Counted from the first letter of the stretch, positions 1 to 9,089 are shown. The stretch: DNA of 64,000 bases from Cupriavidus basilensis OR16 (GCF_000243095.1 NZ_AHJE01000003.1:179431-243430), one strand, 5' to 3'. Numbers and translations are program-made. The notes: generated by a model not told the origin, from the letters alone.

Positions 1-371
1 AATATGGTCAGGATCCCATTGCTTTCGTGGTGCTGACCGGTGTCGTGTTCTTCGCCTGGGGGGAAATCTACAGCCTGTTTCCGGCCACCTGCGGCGATAC
101 CTTCGGGCCCAAGTTTGCTGCCACAAATGCCGGCCTGTTGTACACCGCCAAGGGCACAGCCGCGCTGCTGGTGCCATTCTCCAGCGTCATCACTGCCGCC
201 ACCGGCGACTGGCACGCAGTCTTCATGCTTGCCTCGGGCATGGCTGCGCTGTCCGCCTTCCTGGCCTTGTTCGTGCTCAAGCCAATGCGCGAAGCCCACG
301 CCAAGAAGTATGTGCATGCCAGTACCACGCCGCCGATGGGATATCGCGCGGTGCCGGAGGACCTGACCTGA
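1..371 (+). CDS. MFS transporter, oxalate/formate antiporter type, C-terminal part
   Basis: The reading frame is open from the left edge (first full codon at base 3) and stops at 369-371, so only the last ~122 residues are present. The fragment is hydrophobic with about three membrane spans, including the run GLLYTAKGTAALLVP, which is typical of the last helices of OxlT-like major facilitator carriers, followed by a short polar cytoplasmic tail. Family knowledge: these proteins exchange oxalate for formate or move related small acids across the inner membrane. The neighbouring formate dehydrogenase genes fit a role in formate or oxalate use. The substrate cannot be decided from this fragment. 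Confidence 0.8.
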   Translation, partial: YGQDPIAFVVLTGVVFFAWGEIYSLFPATCGDTFGPKFAATNAGLLYTAKGTAALLVPFSSVITAATGDWHAVFMLASGMAALSAFLALFVLKPMREAHAKKYVHASTTPPMGYRAVPEDLT

Positions 372-453
372 GGGGTTTGCCGGCGCGGATCGGCGCGTCC
401 AATGCGTCGCGGGAATAGGGATATGATCGAAGGCAAAGCCCATCCCCCGGCGC

Positions 454-490
454 CAGCAATTTTCAGCAATTTTCAGCAATCGCCAGCAAC
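454..490. repeat. short tandem repeat, 10-bp period
   Basis: The unit CAGCAATTTT occurs twice in a row (454-473), followed by CAGCAATCGC and CAGCAAC, so four periods of 10 bp lie between the carrier gene and the formate dehydrogenase genes. The A/T tracts repeat once per helical turn, which would favour intrinsic bending upstream of the operon. No function is shown. The rest of 372-609 contains no gene. Confidence 0.6.
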
Positions 491-609
491 CACCGGCGGG
501 ACCGCGGGCGAGGCAAGACAAAACAAAAAGACAAGAGCGGCGGGCAAGCATGTAAGGCGCTTGCCCCGTTGCCATTCGGCACCCATACGAGACAGCTTTC
601 GAGATTGCC

Positions 610-2319
610 ATGAACCAGGTCGTCATTCCCATCGCGGTCCAGGATATCGGCAAGGCGCGCAAGCGCCGGCAGCCAAAGGGGCGGCAGCCCGACCCGGCAG
701 CCCTGGCCGAAGTCCGGGCCCTGCTGGGCGACGCGCCGCGCCGGCGCGACCTGCTGATCGAGCACTTGCATGCCATCAACGACCACTATGGCCAGTTGGC
801 GATCCCGCACCTGGTGGCGTTGGCGCAGGAGATGGGGTTGTCGATGGCGGAGGTCTATGAGGTCGCCACTTTCTATCATCATTTCGATGTGGTGCACGAG
901 GATGCGAATGGCGTGATCGCGCGGCCGCCCGGCGTGACGGTGCGCGTGTGCGAAGGCATCGCCTGCGAGCTCGGCGGGGCGCGCGACCTGCTCGCCCGGC
1001 TTGCGGCCCTGCTGGGTAGCGAAGTCGGCGTGGTGGCAGCGCCTTGCATCGGCCGGTGCGAGCGTGCGCCCGCCGCGCTGGTCGGGCAGAACCCGGTGGA
1101 TTTTGCGAGCGCGCAAACCATTGCGGATACGGTGGCATCGGGTGCCGTGCGCCATGCGCCCGAAGCTCACCTGGGCTATGACGACTATCGCGCGCAAGGG
1201 GGCTATCGCTTGCTGCGCGCGCTGGCCTCGGGTGAGCGTGATTCGGCATCCTTGCTGCGCACGATGGAGGATTCCGGCTTGCGCGGGCTGGGTGGCGCGG
1301 GCTTTCCCGCTGGGCGCAAATGGCGGATCGTGATGGCCGAGCCGGCCCCGCGCCTGATGGCGGTCAACCTGGATGAGGGCGAGCCCGGCACCTTCAAGGA
1401 TCGTGTCTACCTGGAGCGCGATCCGCATCGCTTCCTCGAAGGCATGCTGATTGCCGCCGCGGTGACCCAGGTCAGCGCGATCTACATCTACCTGCGCGAT
1501 GAATACGCAGGCTGCCGCGCCGTGCTTGGCGAAGCGCTGCGCCGCCTGCATGCCGATCCACCGATCCCGGTGCTGCCGGAGATCCAGTTGCGGCGCGGCG
1601 CTGGCGCGTACATTTGCGGCGAAGAGTCCGCCATGATCGAATCGATTGAAGGCAAGCGCGGCATGCCCAGGCTGCGCCCGCCCTATGTGGCGCAGGTCGG
1701 CTTGTTCGGCCGGCCCACGCTGGAGCACAACTTCGAGACCCTTTACTGGGTCCGCGAGATCCTTGAAAAAGGCGCGGGCTGGTTTGCCGCACAGGGACGC
1801 CATGGCCGCCACGGGCTGCGCTCGTTTTCGGTGTCGGGGCGCGTGAAGCTGCCCGGCGTGCATGTGGCGCCGGCGGGGATCACCGTGAGTGAGCTGATCG
1901 CAGAATACTGCGGCGGCATGCAAGACGGCCATCGCTTCTATGGCTACCTGCCGGGCGGCGCGTCGGGAGGCATCCTGCCGGCGTCCATGGGCGATATTCC
2001 GCTGGACTTCGATACGTTGCAGCCCTACGGCTGCTTTATCGGCTCGGCCGCCATCGTGGTGTTTTCGGAGCAGGACAGTGCGGTGGCTGTGGCGCGCAAC
2101 CTGATGCATTTCTTCAAGCATGAATCCTGTGGGCAGTGCACGCCATGCCGTGTGGGCACGGCCAAGGCGCTGGACGTGATCGCGCAGCCGACATGGGACC
2201 TTGCCGCGCTGGCGGACTTGTCGGCGGTGATGCGGGATGCGTCGATCTGCGGGCTGGGGCAGGCCGCGCCCAATCCGGTGGATTGCGTGATCAAGTATTT
2301 TCCCCAGGAACTGGCCTGA
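610..2319 (+). CDS. NAD-dependent formate dehydrogenase beta subunit (fused NuoE/NuoF type)
   Basis: This 569-residue protein fuses a NuoE-like thioredoxin-fold [2Fe-2S] domain (about 40-165; Cys114, Cys119, Cys146, Cys150) to a NuoF-like diaphorase domain. The latter has the glycine-rich NADH-site motif GLGGAGFPAGRKW (226-238), the FMN-site motif GAYICGEE (332-339) and a [4Fe-4S] site (Cys507, Cys510, Cys513, Cys547). The single fused subunit of ~570 residues matches the two-subunit FDH type known from Methylobacterium (Fdh1B) and Cupriavidus (fdwB), rather than the fdsGBACD type where the two parts are separate genes. It would pass electrons from formate oxidation on the alpha subunit to NAD+ in the cytoplasm. 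It reads as intact, but its partner immediately downstream is broken. Confidence 0.92.
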   Translation: MNQVVIPIAVQDIGKARKRRQPKGRQPDPAALAEVRALLGDAPRRRDLLIEHLHAINDHYGQLAIPHLVALAQEMGLSMAEVYEVATFYHHFDVVHEDANGVIARPPGVTVRVCEGIACELGGARDLLARLAALLGSEVGVVAAPCIGRCERAPAALVGQNPVDFASAQTIADTVASGAVRHAPEAHLGYDDYRAQGGYRLLRALASGERDSASLLRTMEDSGLRGLGGAGFPAGRKWRIVMAEPAPRLMAVNLDEGEPGTFKDRVYLERDPHRFLEGMLIAAAVTQVSAIYIYLRDEYAGCRAVLGEALRRLHADPPIPVLPEIQLRRGAGAYICGEESAMIESIEGKRGMPRLRPPYVAQVGLFGRPTLEHNFETLYWVREILEKGAGWFAAQGRHGRHGLRSFSVSGRVKLPGVHVAPAGITVSELIAEYCGGMQDGHRFYGYLPGGASGGILPASMGDIPLDFDTLQPYGCFIGSAAIVVFSEQDSAVAVARNLMHFFKHESCGQCTPCRVGTAKALDVIAQPTWDLAALADLSAVMRDASICGLGQAAPNPVDCVIKYFPQELA

Positions 2320-2333
2320 GCCGCGAGGACGAC

Positions 2334-4693
2334 ATGAATGCGCTGACCCGCGCCGAGCGCGCGCAAGTGGACGCCTCCTCGGATACCACGGTGACGTTCC
2401 GCCTGAATGGCAGGGACGTGCGCGCCGGGCCGGGCGAGAGCTTGCTCAAGGTGGCGCAGCGCGAGGGCTTCGATATCCCGCACCTGTGCTACAAGGACGG
2501 CCTGGACACCGCCGGCAATTGCCGCGCCTGCATGGTGGAGATCAAGGGCGAGCGCGTGCTGGCGCCGTCGTGCTGCCGTTACCCAATGCAGGGCATGGAG
2601 GTGCAGACCGCCTCCGAGCGCGCGGTGCGCTCGCAGCGCATGGTGCTGGAGTTGCTGCAGTCCGATATGCCCGAGGCGCATTACACGCGTAACAATGAGC
2701 TGGACCAAGGGTGGGTTGCCAGCTCACCTACAACGTCAAGGACAACCGCATCCTCTTTGTCGAAGGGCGTTTTGGGCCGGCCAACCAGAAACGCCTGTGC
2801 GTGAAGGGGCGCTATGGCTTCGATTACGCCCAGCATCCGCATCGGCTCACGGTGCCGCTGGTGCGGCGCGATGGCGCGCCTAAACGCGGCGATTTCGTGA
2901 TGGATCCCGCGCGCGTGATGGACGTGTTCCGCGAAGCCAGTTGGGAAGAGGCCCTCGCGCTTGCGGGCGCCAGCCTGTCGGCCATCCGCGACAGGCACGG
3001 CAAGCGCGCGCTGGCCGGCTTTGGCTCCGCCAAGGGAAGCAACGAAGAGGCCTACCTGTTTCAAAAGCTCGTACGCACCGGCTTCGGCAGCAACAACGTG
3101 GACCATTGCACGCGGCTTTGCCACGCGTCGTCGGTGGCGGCACTGCTCGAAGGCATCGGCTCGGGTGCGGTTTCCAACCCGGTGATGGATGTGGCGCGCG
3201 CGCAGGTGGTGATCGTGATCGGCGCCAATCCCACCGTCAATCATCCAGTGGCGGCGAGCTGGATCAAGAACGCCGTAAGCAATGGCACCAAGCTGATCCT
3301 GGCCGATCCGCGCCGCTCCGACCTGGCGCGCTTCGCCCATCGCTTCCTGCAGTTCGAGCCCGATACCGATGTGGCGCTGCTCAACGCCATGATGCATGTG
3401 ATCGTGGCCGAAGGACTGGTCGATCAGGATTTCATCGCCAGCCGCACCATCGGCTACGAGGAACTGGAGCGCAACGTGGCGGCCTACAGCCCGGAGCTGA
3501 TGGCGCCGGTCTGCGGCATCGATGCGGAAACCATCCGCTATGTGGCGCGCCTGTATGCCAGCTCCAAAGCGTCGATGATCCTCTGGGGCATGGGGATTTC
3601 CCAACATATCCACGGCACCGACAATGCCCGCTGCCTGATCGCCCTGGCGCTGATGACGGGGCAGATCGGCCGGCCTGGCACGGGGCTGCATCCGCTGCGC
3701 GGCCAGAACAACGTGCAGGGCGCTTCCGATGCCGGCCTGATCCCGATGATGTATCCGGACTACCGCCGCGTCGACGATCCCGAGGCCATCGCGCGCTTCG
3801 AGTCGTTGTGGGGCATGCCGCTGGACCGCCAGCCGGGACTGACCGTGGTCGAAGTGATGCAGGCCATCGAGCGGGGCGAAGTGCGCGGGATGTACATCAT
3901 GGGCGAGAACCCGGCCATGTCGGACCCTGACGCCCAGCATGCGCGCGAGGCGCTGGCGGCGCTGGACCACCTTGTCGTGCAGGATATCTTCCTGACGGAG
4001 ACGGCCTACCTGGCCGACGTGGTGCTGCCGGCTTCGGCGTTCCCGGAGAAGACGGGCACCTTTACCAACACGGACCGCACGGTGCAGCTTGGCCGCCAGG
4101 CGATCGATCCGCCCGGGCAGGCACGCCAGGACCTGTGGATCATCCAGCAGATGGCGGCCAGGCTGGGGCTGGACTGGTCGTACGCAAGCGTGGCCGACGT
4201 GTTCGACGAGATGCGCCATGCCATGCCAAGCATCGGCGGCATTACCTGGGAGCGCTTGCAACGGGAGGACGCGGTGACCTATCCCTGCCGCGCCGAAGGC
4301 GACCCGGGCGAGCCGGTGATCTTTACGGATGGGTTTCCGACCGCCTCGGGCCGGGCCCGTTTTGTTCCGGCCGACATCATTCCCGCGGCCGAGCGGCCCG
4401 ACCAGGATTATCCCGTTGTGCTTATCACCGGCCGGCAGCTCGAGCACTGGCATACCGGCAGCATGACCCGGCGTGCGGGCGTGCTGGATGCGATCGAGCC
4501 GGAGCCGGTGGCGCTGGTGCATCCACTCGACCTGGCTGCCATCGGCGCTCAGCCGGGCGATGTGGTGACGCTGGCATCGCGCCGGGGCCAGGTCTCGCTG
4601 TTTGCGCGGGCCGACGATGGCACGCCGCGCGGCGCGGTGTTCGTGCCATTCTGTTACTACGAGGCCGCCATCAACAAGCTGACGCGCAGCTGA
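2334..4693 (+). pseudogene. Formate dehydrogenase alpha subunit (Mo/W-bisMGD), internal deletion and frameshift
   Basis: The ATG at 2334 follows a GAGGAC ribosome site 14 bp after the beta subunit. The first ~126 codons encode the N-terminal ferredoxin-like [2Fe-2S] domain (several Cys, ending near NNELDQ). The frame then changes near 2712, and from GCQLTYNVK on, the molybdopterin catalytic body reads in another frame to the stop at 4691-4693. The catalytic Cys-His pair (DHCTRLCHASS) and cofactor motifs (GANPTVNHP) are intact. Together the parts total ~786 residues, whereas homologues have roughly 950-990. The missing ~150-200 residues should hold the two additional [4Fe-4S] clusters and the first Cys pair of the CPYCGVGC motif, so this is a deletion and not a simple slip. 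As written, no complete alpha subunit can be made. Confidence 0.88.
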
Positions 4694-4714
4694 TTGACTT
4701 GATGGAGCCCCGCA

Positions 4715-5731
4715 ATGAAAGCCGTTGGCCTGACCCGTTACCTGCCGATCGACGACCCGCAATCCCTGGTCGATGTCGAGATCGCCACCCCCGTGCCAGA
4801 GGGCCGAGACCTCCTGGTCAAGGTGGCGGCGATTTCGGTCAATCCTGTGGATGCCAAGGTGCGCGCGCCCAAGGACAAGGTCGAGCCTGCCGTGCGCGTG
4901 CTGGGGTGGGATGCGGCGGGCACGGTGGCCGCAGTGGGCCCGGATGTCACGCTGTTCAAGGTGGGCGATCCGGTTTTCTATGCCGGCAGCATTACCCGGC
5001 CGGGCGCCAATAGCGAGTTTCACCTGGTGGATGAGCGCATCGTTGGCCATAAGCCCGCAGCGCTCGATTTTGCTCGCGCCGCCGCACTGCCATTGACGGC
5101 CATTACCGCCTGGGAAGCCCTGTTCGATCGCCTGGGCGTCTCGCCGCAGGGCGAGCACGCCGGGCGTTCCGTGCTGGTCATCGGCGGGGCGGGGGGCGTG
5201 GGTTCCATCGGCATCCAGCTGGCCAAGACGCTGGCTGGGCTCACGGTCATCGCCACCGCGTCACGGCCCGAATCGGCTGCGTGGTGCCGCAAGCTGGGCG
5301 CCGACCATACCATCGATCACCGCAGCGACATGCCGGCCCAGTTGCGCAAGCTCGGGTTTGCCGAAGTCGACTACATCCTGTGCTTTAACGACACGGACCG
5401 CCACTTTGCTGCCATGGCGACCGTGATTGCACCGCAAGGCAAGATCTGCTCGATCGTGGAGAACAGCAGCCCGCTGGCCGTGGGTGACCTGAAGAGCAAG
5501 AGCGCCACCTTTGTGTGGGAGTTCATGTTCACCCGTTCGATGTTCGGCACGCCGGACATGATCGAGCAGTATCTCCTGCTGAACGAAGTGGCACGCCTGG
5601 TCGATGCCGGCCGGCTGCAGACCACGCTTGGGGAGAACCTCGGGCGGATCGACGCGGCCAACCTGCGCCGCGCCCATGCCATGCTGGAAAGCGGGCAGAC
5701 CATCGGCAAGCTGGTGCTGGAAGGGTTCTGA
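4715..5731 (+). CDS. Zinc-binding alcohol dehydrogenase family / quinone oxidoreductase-like protein
   Basis: A 338-residue MDR-superfamily oxidoreductase. It has an N-terminal GroES-like fold (~1-130, SVNPVDAKVRAP, LGWDAAGTV) and a Rossmann NAD(P) domain with the loop VIGGAGGVGSIGIQLAK. It lacks the usual cysteine ligands of the structural zinc, as expected for the adh_fam_1 subfamily (length 336-340). Members reduce enones or quinones with NADPH, but the substrate here is unknown. It starts 22 bp after the formate dehydrogenase alpha gene with GGAG upstream of the ATG, so cotranscription is likely, though a functional link to formate is only inferred. A strong hairpin follows the stop. Confidence 0.85.
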   Translation: MKAVGLTRYLPIDDPQSLVDVEIATPVPEGRDLLVKVAAISVNPVDAKVRAPKDKVEPAVRVLGWDAAGTVAAVGPDVTLFKVGDPVFYAGSITRPGANSEFHLVDERIVGHKPAALDFARAAALPLTAITAWEALFDRLGVSPQGEHAGRSVLVIGGAGGVGSIGIQLAKTLAGLTVIATASRPESAAWCRKLGADHTIDHRSDMPAQLRKLGFAEVDYILCFNDTDRHFAAMATVIAPQGKICSIVENSSPLAVGDLKSKSATFVWEFMFTRSMFGTPDMIEQYLLLNEVARLVDAGRLQTTLGENLGRIDAANLRRAHAMLESGQTIGKLVLEGF

Positions 5732-5831
5732 GGTTTCCCTGGACGGGGAGAATGGCGGGAGAGGTGAAGGCCCGCCTCTTTTCCCCCGTCAATCGGCAAT
5801 TAACCGCCAGGACCAAGCCCCAACCGCCACC

Positions 5832-5861
5832 AGCGGTTTTGTGGCGCACCACAAAACCGCT
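5832..5861. terminator. bidirectional hairpin between convergent genes
   Basis: A perfect 13-bp stem (AGCGGTTTTGTGG / CCACAAAACCGCT) with a 4-base loop sits between two convergent genes (stop at 5731 and stop at 5887). The stem carries internal T4/A4 runs but no long U tract follows. It is placed correctly for a terminator serving both directions. Confidence 0.65.
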
Positions 5862-5886
5862 AAAGCAAACAGGGTTCAGGAGTGAT

Positions 5887-6873
5887 TCAGGCATGGGCCT
5901 CGGCTTGCATCCCGCGGGTTGGCTCGGCAACGCCAGGCACGCGCGCGGCGCCGCCGACGAATGCCACCGCGCGCGCGACGACTTGTGCATCGTGCAATAC
6001 ACGGCGGTGGCCGAGTCCGTCCGTGGTCATCAGTTGCGCGCCAGGCCAGGCGCCGGCAATGGCTGCGCCATTCTCCCAGCCCACTTCCTTGTCCTGCCGG
6101 TCGTGGATCACCAGTGTGGGCGGTACCGGGCGGGCGTGGCCAATTGCCGGGACGTTGAAGGCTGACCACGGCATGCCCAGCCAGCGCTCGCTGTTGCGCT
6201 GCATGCGAGCCAGCACGCCCGGGCCAATGCCGAGACGCCAGGCCAGTGCCGCGGCGGCATTGTGCATGTCGGCTGGCGGGCCGATCATCACGGCAGCCTG
6301 CAAGTGCAAACCTTCGCGCACGGCCAGCGCCAGTGCGGCGCTACCGAGCGAATGCGCGATCACCGCGTGGATCGGGCCGGCGTGCCAAGCCGTGGCCAAC
6401 AGCGCGCGCGACATTTCCACAACGGAACTCTGGCTCCTGCCGCGCGCACCCGCGTCGGAGCCGCCGTGCGAGAGCGCGTCAAAGGCAACGACGCGCATGC
6501 CGGCCGCCAGCAGTGGCGCAACCAGCGGCTGCCATTGGGCGGCATGGCCACCCCAGCCGTGGGCCAGCAAGACGGTCGGCCCACTGTTGCCCCATCGATA
6601 GACGCGTACGCGCCGGCTCGCTCCCTGGCCAGTCACGAGCGCCCAGTCCGCGCGCGCGCGGTCAAGCAGTTCGCGGCCAGCGCCATCCGGGCCGGTGCCG
6701 CGGGGCGGACGGAACCACGCTTGTTCCAGCGCGCGTGCCGCGCCGGCGGGATAGAGCAGGTCGGCCAATTGCCAGCCAAGGCGGACCCAAGCCATTGGCA
6801 CTCTGGATGGCGGTGCGGCCTGGCGGGCTTTGGTGGATGAGTAAATCGCTTGCGTCACGGCGGGCACCTCCAA
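5887..6873 (-). CDS. alpha/beta hydrolase
   Basis: A 328-residue alpha/beta-hydrolase. It shows the oxyanion region HGWGGHAAQW, the nucleophile elbow AHSLGSA (Ser), a late HDRQDKEV segment carrying the Asp and GLGHRR carrying the His. No signal peptide is evident, so it is probably cytoplasmic. An internal ATG at codon 27 (6795) is an alternative start, because the first ~26 residues are not family-like. It lies directly downstream of a tetR gene in the same direction. The 175-bp gap between them contains two TetR-type inverted repeats, so it is probably the regulated target. The substrate cannot be read from the sequence. Confidence 0.85.
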   Translation of the reverse strand: MEVPAVTQAIYSSTKARQAAPPSRVPMAWVRLGWQLADLLYPAGAARALEQAWFRPPRGTGPDGAGRELLDRARADWALVTGQGASRRVRVYRWGNSGPTVLLAHGWGGHAAQWQPLVAPLLAAGMRVVAFDALSHGGSDAGARGRSQSSVVEMSRALLATAWHAGPIHAVIAHSLGSAALALAVREGLHLQAAVMIGPPADMHNAAAALAWRLGIGPGVLARMQRNSERWLGMPWSAFNVPAIGHARPVPPTLVIHDRQDKEVGWENGAAIAGAWPGAQLMTTDGLGHRRVLHDAQVVARAVAFVGGAARVPGVAEPTRGMQAEAHA

Positions 6874-6935
6874 CGAAGACTCTTAACATCCCGGGCCGGG
6901 TTGTTTGGGGCAGGGGAGCTGCCCCACTAGTAAGA

Positions 6936-6947
6936 CCGACCAGTCGT
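6936..6947. promoter_or_regulatory. putative TetR operator (copy 2)
   Basis: CCGACCAGTCGT reads on the minus strand as ACGACTGGTCGG, matching the perfect palindrome ahead of tetR (ACGACCGGTCGT, 7672-7683) at 10 of 12 positions, with the same flanking AGC. It lies about 63 bp upstream of the hydrolase start, where a repressor would act. Confidence 0.6.
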
Positions 6948-6970
6948 GCTATTTATGATTTCAAAAAAAG

Positions 6971-6985
6971 ACGACGTCCAGTCGT
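6971..6985. promoter_or_regulatory. ACGAC-N5-GTCGT inverted repeat, possible third TetR site
   Basis: The half-sites ACGAC and GTCGT, identical to those of the tetR operator, recur here with a 5-base spacer instead of 2. It lies between tetR and the hydrolase gene. It could be a weaker site or part of an extended operator. Confidence 0.4.
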
Positions 6986-7048
6986 CCCGAAATTCGTGCC
7001 GGTTGGTCGCGCGGGAGGTGTCTCGCCCAAGCGCCTCCCGGCCCTTTG

Positions 7049-7657
7049 CTACTTGTGCGCCGGCTGCGCAAGCTCGGCGCGGCGGAGCAGCGCTTCGAAT
7101 GCCCGGCGGGCCATGATCTCGGTGTCTTCACGGCCCAGCAGCTTGAAAGACTGTTGAAAGGACATGCCGATGCCCACCATCTCGAAAGCGAACTGCCGCG
7201 CGTCTTGTGCCGGCGAAAGATCGCCTTCCTCGATCGCATCGGTCACGGCTCTGGCGATGAGGCTATGCCAGTCTTTCAGCGATTGCACCACCTGATCCCT
7301 GATCGTACCGGGGCGGTCGCGGTATTCCTGGCCTAGCGCCATGAACAGGCAGCGGCCTTTATTGACAGGTCCGCCGAGCCAGAGCATGTAGCCTTCAAAG
7401 AGGGCTTGCACCCGGCGCGTGCCACGCGGCAGGCGCATGGCCGGCCTGATGACGATGTCCGAAAAGCGCTCCAGGGCGAGCGCCAAAACAGCCTGCTGCA
7501 AGGCCTCTTTGGACTTGAAATGCGCGTAGAGCCCACTCTTGGACATGCTGGTGTCGGCGGCCAATGTGGCGAGCGACAATTGCTCGAACCCGACCTGGGC
7601 GGCGGTGTCCAGGGCTTGCTCGATGATGGCTGCGCGGGTAAGTTGTCCTTTCTGCAT
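7049..7657 (-). CDS. TetR/AcrR family transcriptional regulator
   Basis: A 202-residue regulator with an N-terminal helix-turn-helix (about residues 8-55: TRAAIIEQALDTAAQVGF then SMSKSGLYAHFKSKEAL) and a variable ligand-binding C-terminal domain. The start codon lies 15 bp downstream of a perfect 12-bp palindrome and a second copy precedes the hydrolase gene, so autorepression and control of the hydrolase are likely. The inducer is unknown. Family length is 190-220 residues, so the gene is complete. Confidence 0.93.
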   Translation of the reverse strand: MQKGQLTRAAIIEQALDTAAQVGFEQLSLATLAADTSMSKSGLYAHFKSKEALQQAVLALALERFSDIVIRPAMRLPRGTRRVQALFEGYMLWLGGPVNKGRCLFMALGQEYRDRPGTIRDQVVQSLKDWHSLIARAVTDAIEEGDLSPAQDARQFAFEMVGIGMSFQQSFKLLGREDTEIMARRAFEALLRRAELAQPAHK

Positions 7658-7671
7658 GTTGTAAGAATAGC

Positions 7672-7683
7672 ACGACCGGTCGT
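7672..7683. promoter_or_regulatory. perfect palindromic operator of tetR
   Basis: ACGACCGGTCGT is a perfect 12-bp palindrome ending 15 bp from the tetR start codon on the minus strand. The same half-sites recur at 6936-6947 and 6971-6985. It is the expected place for autoregulation. Confidence 0.75.
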
Positions 7684-7778
7684 ATTGTCAATCTCGCGCT
7701 TGTGCGTCCTCGTCAACCTAATTCACCGCCGCCCGTTATGTCACCACGGAGGCAGATAATTGTGCTGTATCGGACCTA

Positions 7779-7808
7779 TTGACAGGCTAGGATTAGCCTG
7801 CGTAGGGT
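7779..7808 (+). promoter_or_regulatory. sigma70-like promoter with operator-like inverted repeat in the spacer
   Basis: TTGACA (7779-7784) is followed, with an 18-bp spacer, by TAGGGT (7803-7808). The spacer overlaps the inverted repeat CAGGCTA-GGAT-TAGCCTG (7783-7800, 7-bp arms). A repressor bound there would cover both promoter elements. The gene served is the XRE regulator at 7923, which may control itself. A second -10-like TATACT lies near 7870. Confidence 0.45.
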
Positions 7809-7922
7809 ACCAACAAGAAATCTGCACAAAGTGTTGCCCTGATTACATACGGAACGCTTTGCGTGCTCTATACTCGAATGCACGTCCGCGCACTTTTTTT
7901 TCACTGGTGACTGGAGACCGAC

Positions 7923-8315
7923 ATGAACAGTACAGCCGTGCCTAGAGGCGCTAGCGAACCGTTCCGGCAACTGCGGGCGTTGCGCCGAGCGCGAAAGCTC
8001 AAGCAGGAAGACGTCGCCCGTAAGGCCGGGATCTCCCGGGAAGCTTACTTGCGGGCAGAATCGGGTCAGGCCGACCCCCGCATGTCGACTTTCCTAGCGG
8101 CTTGCGAGGCGCTTGGCCTGGAAGTGGTGCTGGCACCCCAGCATCTTGCTGCCGACGTCAATGCGTTTATTGCCAGCCGCAATGGCGGCGTCACGGCCGC
8201 TTCCATGGCCGGGCAGGCGCCTGCTGCAACGCCTTCCGCCGCAAGCCCCGCGCCGGCCAACCCGGTCAGCACAGGCTTCGCGTCGAGCCCGGGCGAAGGT
8301 CACAAGCCAGCCTGA
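7923..8315 (+). CDS. XRE family helix-turn-helix regulator
   Basis: A 130-residue protein with a Cro/CI-type helix-turn-helix in residues ~15-75 (LRRARKLKQEDVARKAGISR, then AESGQADPRMSTFLAACEALG) and a low-complexity Ala/Pro-rich tail. The end of the domain (LGLEVVLAPQ) is typical of HipB/XRE singletons. No toxin partner is adjacent. The start is set by a ~100-bp leader behind a promoter with an operator-like repeat. Confidence 0.85.
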   Translation: MNSTAVPRGASEPFRQLRALRRARKLKQEDVARKAGISREAYLRAESGQADPRMSTFLAACEALGLEVVLAPQHLAADVNAFIASRNGGVTAASMAGQAPAATPSAASPAPANPVSTGFASSPGEGHKPA

Positions 8316-8851
8316 GCACTCGCGCTGGTTCCGGCCGGGTCTGCGGCCGGATTGGCGCGCGCTTGTCATGCCAGCAGCGGGTACGCCCCCACGTGCCTGC
8401 TGCTGGAGATTTGCCTGTTTTACATGGGATGGCCAGATACCGCGCTTGGCGGCATCTGCCTTTCCTTGACGGCCTCGGTTCCCCCGCCGAGGCCGCTTCC
8501 CTGCTGTTGCCTGTCGCAGTGGCTTGCCGCTTTTTCCCCTGTTTCCATTGTTTGCCCGGCATGGCTCGGGCTGCTTGCGCTTGCGCTTGTGCGCCGTCTG
8601 GCGTTGCGCCTTTGTCTCGCCCCGTCTCGTCTATCGCGCCTAACCTATTAACGTAATGTCGCTGGCCTTCCTTGTTCTCGACGAAATAGGGTCGATACGG
8701 GTTTGACACGTCCATGACCCGAGATTACGATATGGTAAATCGATTACGGATTGTGAAATTCAAGATCCGGCGTCTGAAAGACACCACTAGTGTGATCCCT
8801 CGGCCACCATGCGCGTTGCGGAAGTGGCCTGAGGCATAGGGAGACAGGCCA
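8316..8851. other. 536-bp stretch without a convincing gene
   Basis: An open frame on the minus strand (8266-8715, 149 codons) starts plausibly but has poor codon use and becomes Arg/Lys/Pro-rich. The plus-strand frames are hydrophobic and cysteine-rich without family features. The right part (8725-8790) is unusually A/T-rich for the window and probably holds the promoter of the DUF2783-hmgA-fahA unit. Nothing else is recognised. Confidence 0.5.
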
Positions 8852-9073
8852 ATGCCGCTGAATACCGAACCTAACCTTGCCCGTCCGGACGACTTCTACG
8901 AGGCGCTGATCGACATGCATCGCGACCTCTCCGACGCACAGAGCCAGTCCGCCAACGCGCAATTGATCCTGCTGCTGGCCAATCACATTGGCGATCTTGC
9001 GGTAGTGCAGGAAGCCATGGAGCTAGCCCGCGCGGGCGTGCTCGAGTCATCGAAAGCGAAATCGAAAGCGTAA
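8852..9073 (+). CDS. DUF2783 domain-containing small protein
   Basis: A 73-residue acidic helical protein. The pattern [16 protein letters not shown]...[15 protein letters not shown] is that of DUF2783, a small family of unknown role often found beside aromatic-catabolism genes. The start is preceded by AGGGAGA, and it ends 16 bp before hmgA. It probably belongs to the homogentisate operon. No catalytic motif is visible. Confidence 0.8.
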   Translation: MPLNTEPNLARPDDFYEALIDMHRDLSDAQSQSANAQLILLLANHIGDLAVVQEAMELARAGVLESSKAKSKA

Positions 9074-9089
9074 GAGGAAGACCCAAGAC

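Noticed and set aside
2700..2720. programmed ribosomal frameshift in the formate dehydrogenase alpha gene
   Set aside because: There is no slippery heptamer, and a frame change alone would not restore the missing cluster-binding residues.
2681..5158. 825-codon open frame on the minus strand opposite formate dehydrogenase
   Set aside because: It is the high-GC antisense shadow of a well-supported gene: His/Arg/Gln-rich with no domain. The same applies to 463-2121, 8871-10409, 10379-11845 and 39962-41287 on the minus strand and 18950-20395 on the plus strand.
8266..8715. 149-codon minus-strand frame as a real gene
   Set aside because: It overlaps the end of the XRE gene and has poor codon use. 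Its second half is basic low-complexity sequence, and no family is recognised.
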